DNA of 64,000 bases. It comes from Ramazzottius varieornatus. Lineage: Eukaryota; Tardigrada; Eutardigrada; Parachela; Ramazzottiidae. The notes beneath the pieces are model-generated. The model was not told where the DNA came from, searched no databases, and saw only the letters and a list, made by a program, of their open reading frames with translations. Both the position numbers and the translations under genes were made by a program. Numbering within the stretch: the stretch's first letter is position 1; each line of letters opens with the position of its first letter. Positions 60,601-64,000 of this stretch are shown here, piece after piece. Location of the stretch: positions 2,621,324 through 2,685,323 of the forward strand of contig BDGG01000001.1 of the NCBI GenBank assembly GCA_001949185.1, given 5' to 3'.

Positions 60601-61891
60601 CAAAAAAGAGCGTGCGGAAAAAACTCGGAAGGAGAATTCTCGCCCAACCGAAAAGCGGAAGGTGGAACCTGTCGCATTGAACAGGCCGTGTCGATCTCCT
60701 CAATCTGCTCCTTGCTATCCGCCACCCGGATGTGCAGCTGCGTTTTCGCTGTTGGATTTACCGCCAACTGGCAGTCAGATCGCCCGGCAGTCCAACGACC
60801 CTCGTCTCGAGGTATACCAACCCACTGCAAGTTACACAGCGGTGGAACTACGGCTTCTGATAACCAGGATCATCAAGAGAATGGAAAACAGGCACCGATT
60901 AAAATCCCGACTTCGGACTGAACTGGGCATCGTTAGACAGGAGCAAGAACGGCAAGTCGCTCTGACGGACGAGCTGGTGAACCGGTATAACAGTCTAACC
61001 AACACTTACGAGAACCTCAAAAAGCGGAAGTGCGAGCTAGAGTGTGCATTCAGTCCAAAACGCTTCGAAGAAATGCGTTGTCAATTTCAAGCGTTCAAAC
61101 AGCGTCTCTGCGCTGAAGTGGAGAAACGAGATAGCGCTATGGATACTCTAATGAGAACCACTGATCAAACTCTCTGTCTTTTCGAAAAGACCGCACAAAA
61201 TGTGGAAGATCAATGGCTGCAAGAGCTGACGTACCTTAGAGGCGAGAATGCTGTTTTAGATGCCGAATACTACCGTACACAAGCCGCCATTCGGCAACTG
61301 GAAACCGACACCAAGAAAGCCGCGGAGAAAACTAAGCGAACTTTGAATAAGTTACCACCGCCATGTCCAGTTCCTGTATGCCTTCCTTTGAATACCTGCC
61401 CAACCTCAGCCCGCGTTTTGTCAGAAGCTCGGCGAGATCGCGCTTTGTACTACGATCAGGTGCTTAGTCTTCGCCAACAGTTTGAACGAGCTGTCGGAGC
61501 GAGAAACGCCAAGACAGAACAACATTTCCAACAGTTCGAGCAGCAACTGGTGGGAATCTCGAAAGGTCTCCAGCATGTGTTGAAGACGCTAGCTTCCGTC
61601 ACCTGCGACATGACTCCTGTTCTCACACATCCGGTAGTGGGGTGTTTCGTAGCTTCGGCTCGTTCTATGAAGATGGATGTCGTCGAGGAGACGGTGACCC
61701 GAGCCAGGCAAGAGAACCAGCGGCTGTTGGAAGCAACAAGAAACTGCCGGAAAGAGAGTGATGACCAGAACGAGCTCTCTTTTGCAATACCAGAAGCTGG
61801 CCAAGTTGAGTATGCGTTGCTTCCGAAGTACCGCAGGGTTGTTGGAGAAGAGAAAGGCCATGGGGAAGGTTGTCGTGTTCAGTACCACTAA
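57605..61891 (+). CDS. Large unrecognised charged protein with C-terminal coiled coil
   Basis: I do not recognise this protein. Three exons, 57605-58225, 58861-59535 and 59639-61891, all join in phase 0 (1182 aa). Residues 1-200 are Ser/Thr/Asp-rich with repeated SKSKTD-like words and a strong basic cluster IKRKKKKKDKPR that could act as a nuclear signal. Residues 208-830 are disordered and rich in Arg, Glu, Asp, Lys and Ser (SRERRREEYREGSRERSRER). From about residue 833 (VELRLLITRIIKRMENRHR) to about 1120 the sequence is helical with heptad character and scattered Cys, broken by a Pro/Cys segment (PPPCPVPVCLPLNTCP). There is no membrane segment or enzyme motif. The start Met is the first in the frame; upstream exons are possible. 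If exon 1 reads through its donor it stops at 58318, which would give a short form. Confidence 0.7.
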
Positions 61892-62068
61892 GCTTTTGTA
61901 AAGTACCATTTCAGTACCATTTCAGTACCATTCTCGCTTTTGTGAAGACGGCGCAACCCGAAGTACATAACTGTTTATTAACTCGACCAACGTGGTGACC
62001 ACTCCGTCTGACAAGTGGTTACTCTTGTGAGCGTAAGATACGTTTACGTACTTTGCTTATACTGTGCT

Positions 62069-62983
62069 CTATGTTCTGAGTCTCCTGGCTTTCCACGCTG
62101 CTACTTTGTCATTCGGGTTCCCGCTAGAACCGTCAAACCAGAGACGCATACATGGCTCCCAATCGGGCGCGTACACGAAGGAATGGTCGAACACACTCTC
62201 ACAAAAGTTTTTCGCGCTTCCGAAGACTTCTATGAAGGTTCTACACGAAGATGCTGGTGGACATTTGTTGACACCTGCAATGTAAACATTTTTGTTATCT
62301 CCAAATGGATCAGAATTCACACTTCCGGGTGCTATATCTACCTCCTTCCCACTTGAAATCGCGCGCCCAATTCCTAGTACAAGTGAAATCGTCGGCGCAA
62401 TCCTTGAACCAATTGTCGCAGTCCGTTTGACATAAAGGTACTTTCATAAAACGATTACTTCTGATTTTGCGCTTATCGTCGACTATCCAAGGACCAGTGT
62501 TTGGCGAACATTCTGCAAGCGAAAACACGAGTACTAAAGCCTGTCGTATGCATGCAATGCACCATGCCGCCGCCTGGAGGTTTTTAGTCACGCTGTGACC
62601 CTCACCGTAGAAGCACAAGTCACGAACAAAATGTTCTCGACATTTCTCTGATAAGGGTTTGTTCTCGCAGTGATCCCAACGGAAGTTCAACCAGGAACCA
62701 TCCTGCGTGGAGTTCGCGGTAATTCCGAGCGCGGTCTCAATTGAACAACACGAGTTCTTCGACCAGGCAGAACACTATGAAAATTGAGTAACTGCACGAA
62801 TTTAGGGATTAATTTATGGAGGAGCAGGACACTTACGTGAGTATCTGACAAGCCAGGTTCAGGAGAGGCATTTTCTTTGTGGTGTCTTCCCTCTATACAC
62901 TGATTTAGAAGCTGGTCTTGCGCGAGGCTCCATGAAACCTCCAGGATAAAAATAAAGAAGGCGAAATTAGTCCGGTCGTCCAT
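62069..62983 (-). CDS. Secreted folate-receptor-like Cys-rich protein
   Basis: Belongs to the folate receptor/riboflavin-binding family of extracellular vitamin-binding proteins. Exons in transcript order: 62837-62983, 62606-62774, 62342-62512, 62069-62274 (230 aa; human FOLR1 257). A signal peptide (TNFAFFIFILEVSWSLAQ) is followed by NQCIEGRHHKENASPEPG, CSAWSKNSCCSIETA, NFRWDHCENKPLSEKCREHF, FYECSPNTGPWI, PLCQTDCDNWFKDCADDFTC, and near the end CESVFDHSFVYA...CMRLWFDGSSGNPND. These match the family in order and Cys spacing. There is no hydrophobic GPI signal: the protein stops at AAWKARRLRT, so it is probably soluble. Whether it binds folate, another pteridine, or serves as a gamete-type partner (as IZUMO1R does) cannot be told. 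Confidence 0.9.
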
Positions 62984-63527
62984 TTTCGAGCACCACTTTA
63001 CGCTGCCGGCAAAAAAGCCAGCGGATTAACGTTTTTTGGACAAGGGAAAATGAATTCACAGCCTTCTGAGAGACTGTACTCTTATTGTAGGTGCCGCGAT
63101 CGCAAGACAACCCATGACATGTGAGGATAGGATTATTCAGAATTCTGCGGGAGTACTTTCCGGTCTTGTTGCAAACAACGCACGTCAGCGAGAACATGTA
63201 CATTGTATCAGTGTTTCCAGTGCCGGAAGACAGACGTAAACCTCGGCAATTAAAAACCGGTCGCGGGGCTTAGTGGCACCGGTCAGCCGAAGATATCGCA
63301 AAACGTGCCATGAAATGCTTCATGTCATGTTTATTTATAATCAACTGTGGAAAATCTCGTTGTTTACTTGCCTCTTAGAATAACTTTAGAAAGCCGCTCA
63401 AGCAGATCGACCCCTAATATCGGTCAATCGACCCAATTTGATTCGGATACGAGACAGTAAGCTTTTGAAACCCTATCTATCGGGTAACGCCTCTACCAAG
63501 TTTGTCTGTGAAGTTCACGCAGGACTA
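62984..63527. other. Upstream region of the folate-receptor-like gene
   Basis: No coding sequence recognised. A minus-strand frame at 62967-63203 overlaps the gene's start and may be 5' UTR. Confidence 0.4.
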
Positions 63528-63679
63528 GAAATTATGGTACAGTAAAAATTATGGTACAGGTTTTTTCGCTATGGCGGTAAGGGAGCACGTTCGTACATTT
63601 TTCGACATTTTTCTACGATAGAATTTGCATTTCGCCTTCCTTTCCGCCTGTCCGATAATTTTTACTGTACCATAATTTC
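63528..63679. mobile_element. Short MITE with 25-bp terminal inverted repeats
   Basis: Perfect 25-bp arms at 63528-63552 and 63655-63679 begin GAAATTATGGTACAGTAAAA and close TTTTACTGTACCATAATTTC. The left arm's AATTATGGTACAG word is repeated once directly inwards. No clear target duplication was found. Confidence 0.82.
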
Positions 63680-63733
63680 TCGTCTTGCATGTACTGTAGA
63701 TTCCTCAGTCGTGCTAATGCTTTCTTCTTTCAG

Positions 63734-63871
63734 GCAAAGCTGACCGATTTTATCAAGGGAAGTATCGGTGGAAGCCCACTAAGGACGGTGGGCAGAGGAC
63801 ACTTGTCCACTGCGATGTGTGGTGCCGGGAACCGCTGACCGAGCGAGAGGAATTTGAATTTGACATTCCAA
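63734..63871 (+). pseudogene. Stray, frameshifted copy of a CPSF2 exon
   Basis: Matches CPSF2 exon 54249-54387 but on the opposite strand and about 9 kb away. Both start GCAAAG after a pyrimidine tract and AG, share TGGAAGCC, AAGGACGG, GGGCAGA, GACCGAGCGAGA, and end TTGACATTCCAA before a GT donor. Length is 138 nt against 139: one base is missing in the first third, so the CPSF2 frame shifts internally. The later part still reads KDGGQ, LVHCDVW and LTEREE. No other CPSF2 exons were found beside it within the window. It may be a fragment of a second, diverged CPSF2 copy continuing past the window edge. Confidence 0.75.
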
Positions 63872-64000
63872 GTATGCTGCCATTTAACGGAACATCCATG
63901 TGCTGAGAGGTTTTATGTTTGACCGTTGGGAACATTTCATGGTGCCTGTTTTGCAAGACCCTAACGTCTTAACGGTGGAACCCTCCTAAGAAATTCGTGA

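Overview
This is a gene-dense animal nuclear genome window. Protein-coding genes lie on both strands with many short spliceosomal introns, mostly about 60-130 nt. No operons or prokaryotic signals are visible. I modelled about 105 introns; all but three are GT-AG and three are GC-AG, all with a GCAAGT donor. The gene set points to an ecdysozoan, most likely an arthropod: muscleblind whose zinc fingers 1-2 read like the fly protein, a secreted laccase, a GFGCP-type arthropod defensin, and a divergent peptide-type GPCR. The defensin pattern is closest to those I know from chelicerates (ticks and mites); that lineage call is inference.

Layout. 1-3.2 kb: the 3' end of one gene, then two tandem V-ATPase c'' proteolipid genes. 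4.1-7.5 kb (-): muscleblind. 9.1-10.9 kb (-): autophagy protease ATG4. 11.6-13.3 kb: a head-to-head pair of small secreted SUEL/rhamnose-lectin-like genes. 14.3-19.1 kb (-): myelin regulatory factor (MYRF). 20.7-24.3 kb (-): laccase. 25.5-28.3 kb: a nearly complete pogo/Tigger-type transposon with an intron-containing transposase, followed by a hAT-type MITE and an AT-rich hairpin array. 30.1-36.6 kb (+): SKI2 exosome helicase. 36.9-38.1 kb (-): glucuronosyltransferase. 38.6-40.2 kb (+): an unrecognised gene with two candidate last exons. 40.3-40.7 kb (+): defensin. 40.9-43.5 kb (-): GPCR. 44.5-47.3 kb (-): p21-activated kinase. 48.3-49.5 kb (+): oligoribonuclease REXO2. 49.9-52.3 kb (-): CCDC174. 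53.7-57.0 kb (-): CPSF2. 57.6-61.9 kb (+): a large unrecognised charged coiled-coil protein. 62.1-63.0 kb (-): a folate-receptor-like protein. 63.7 kb (+): a stray, frameshifted copy of one CPSF2 exon.

The genes do not form one pathway; this is an ordinary mixed eukaryotic neighbourhood. Several act in RNA biology (muscleblind in splicing, SKI2 in 3'-5' mRNA decay, REXO2 in nano-RNA clearance, CCDC174 at the exon junction/spliceosome, CPSF2 in 3'-end processing). Others look secreted or defensive (defensin, SUEL-like pair, laccase).

The most striking structural signal is a dispersed foldback repeat of about 80-110 bp with stem core CAAGTGGCGCAC / GTGCGCCACTTG. I located it at 17 loci, nearly always in introns or intergenic DNA, where it largely accounts for the long introns. 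One copy sits inside an intron of the transposase gene. All exon coordinates come from reading splice sites, frame continuity and similarity to remembered family motifs; no alignment or transcript data were available.
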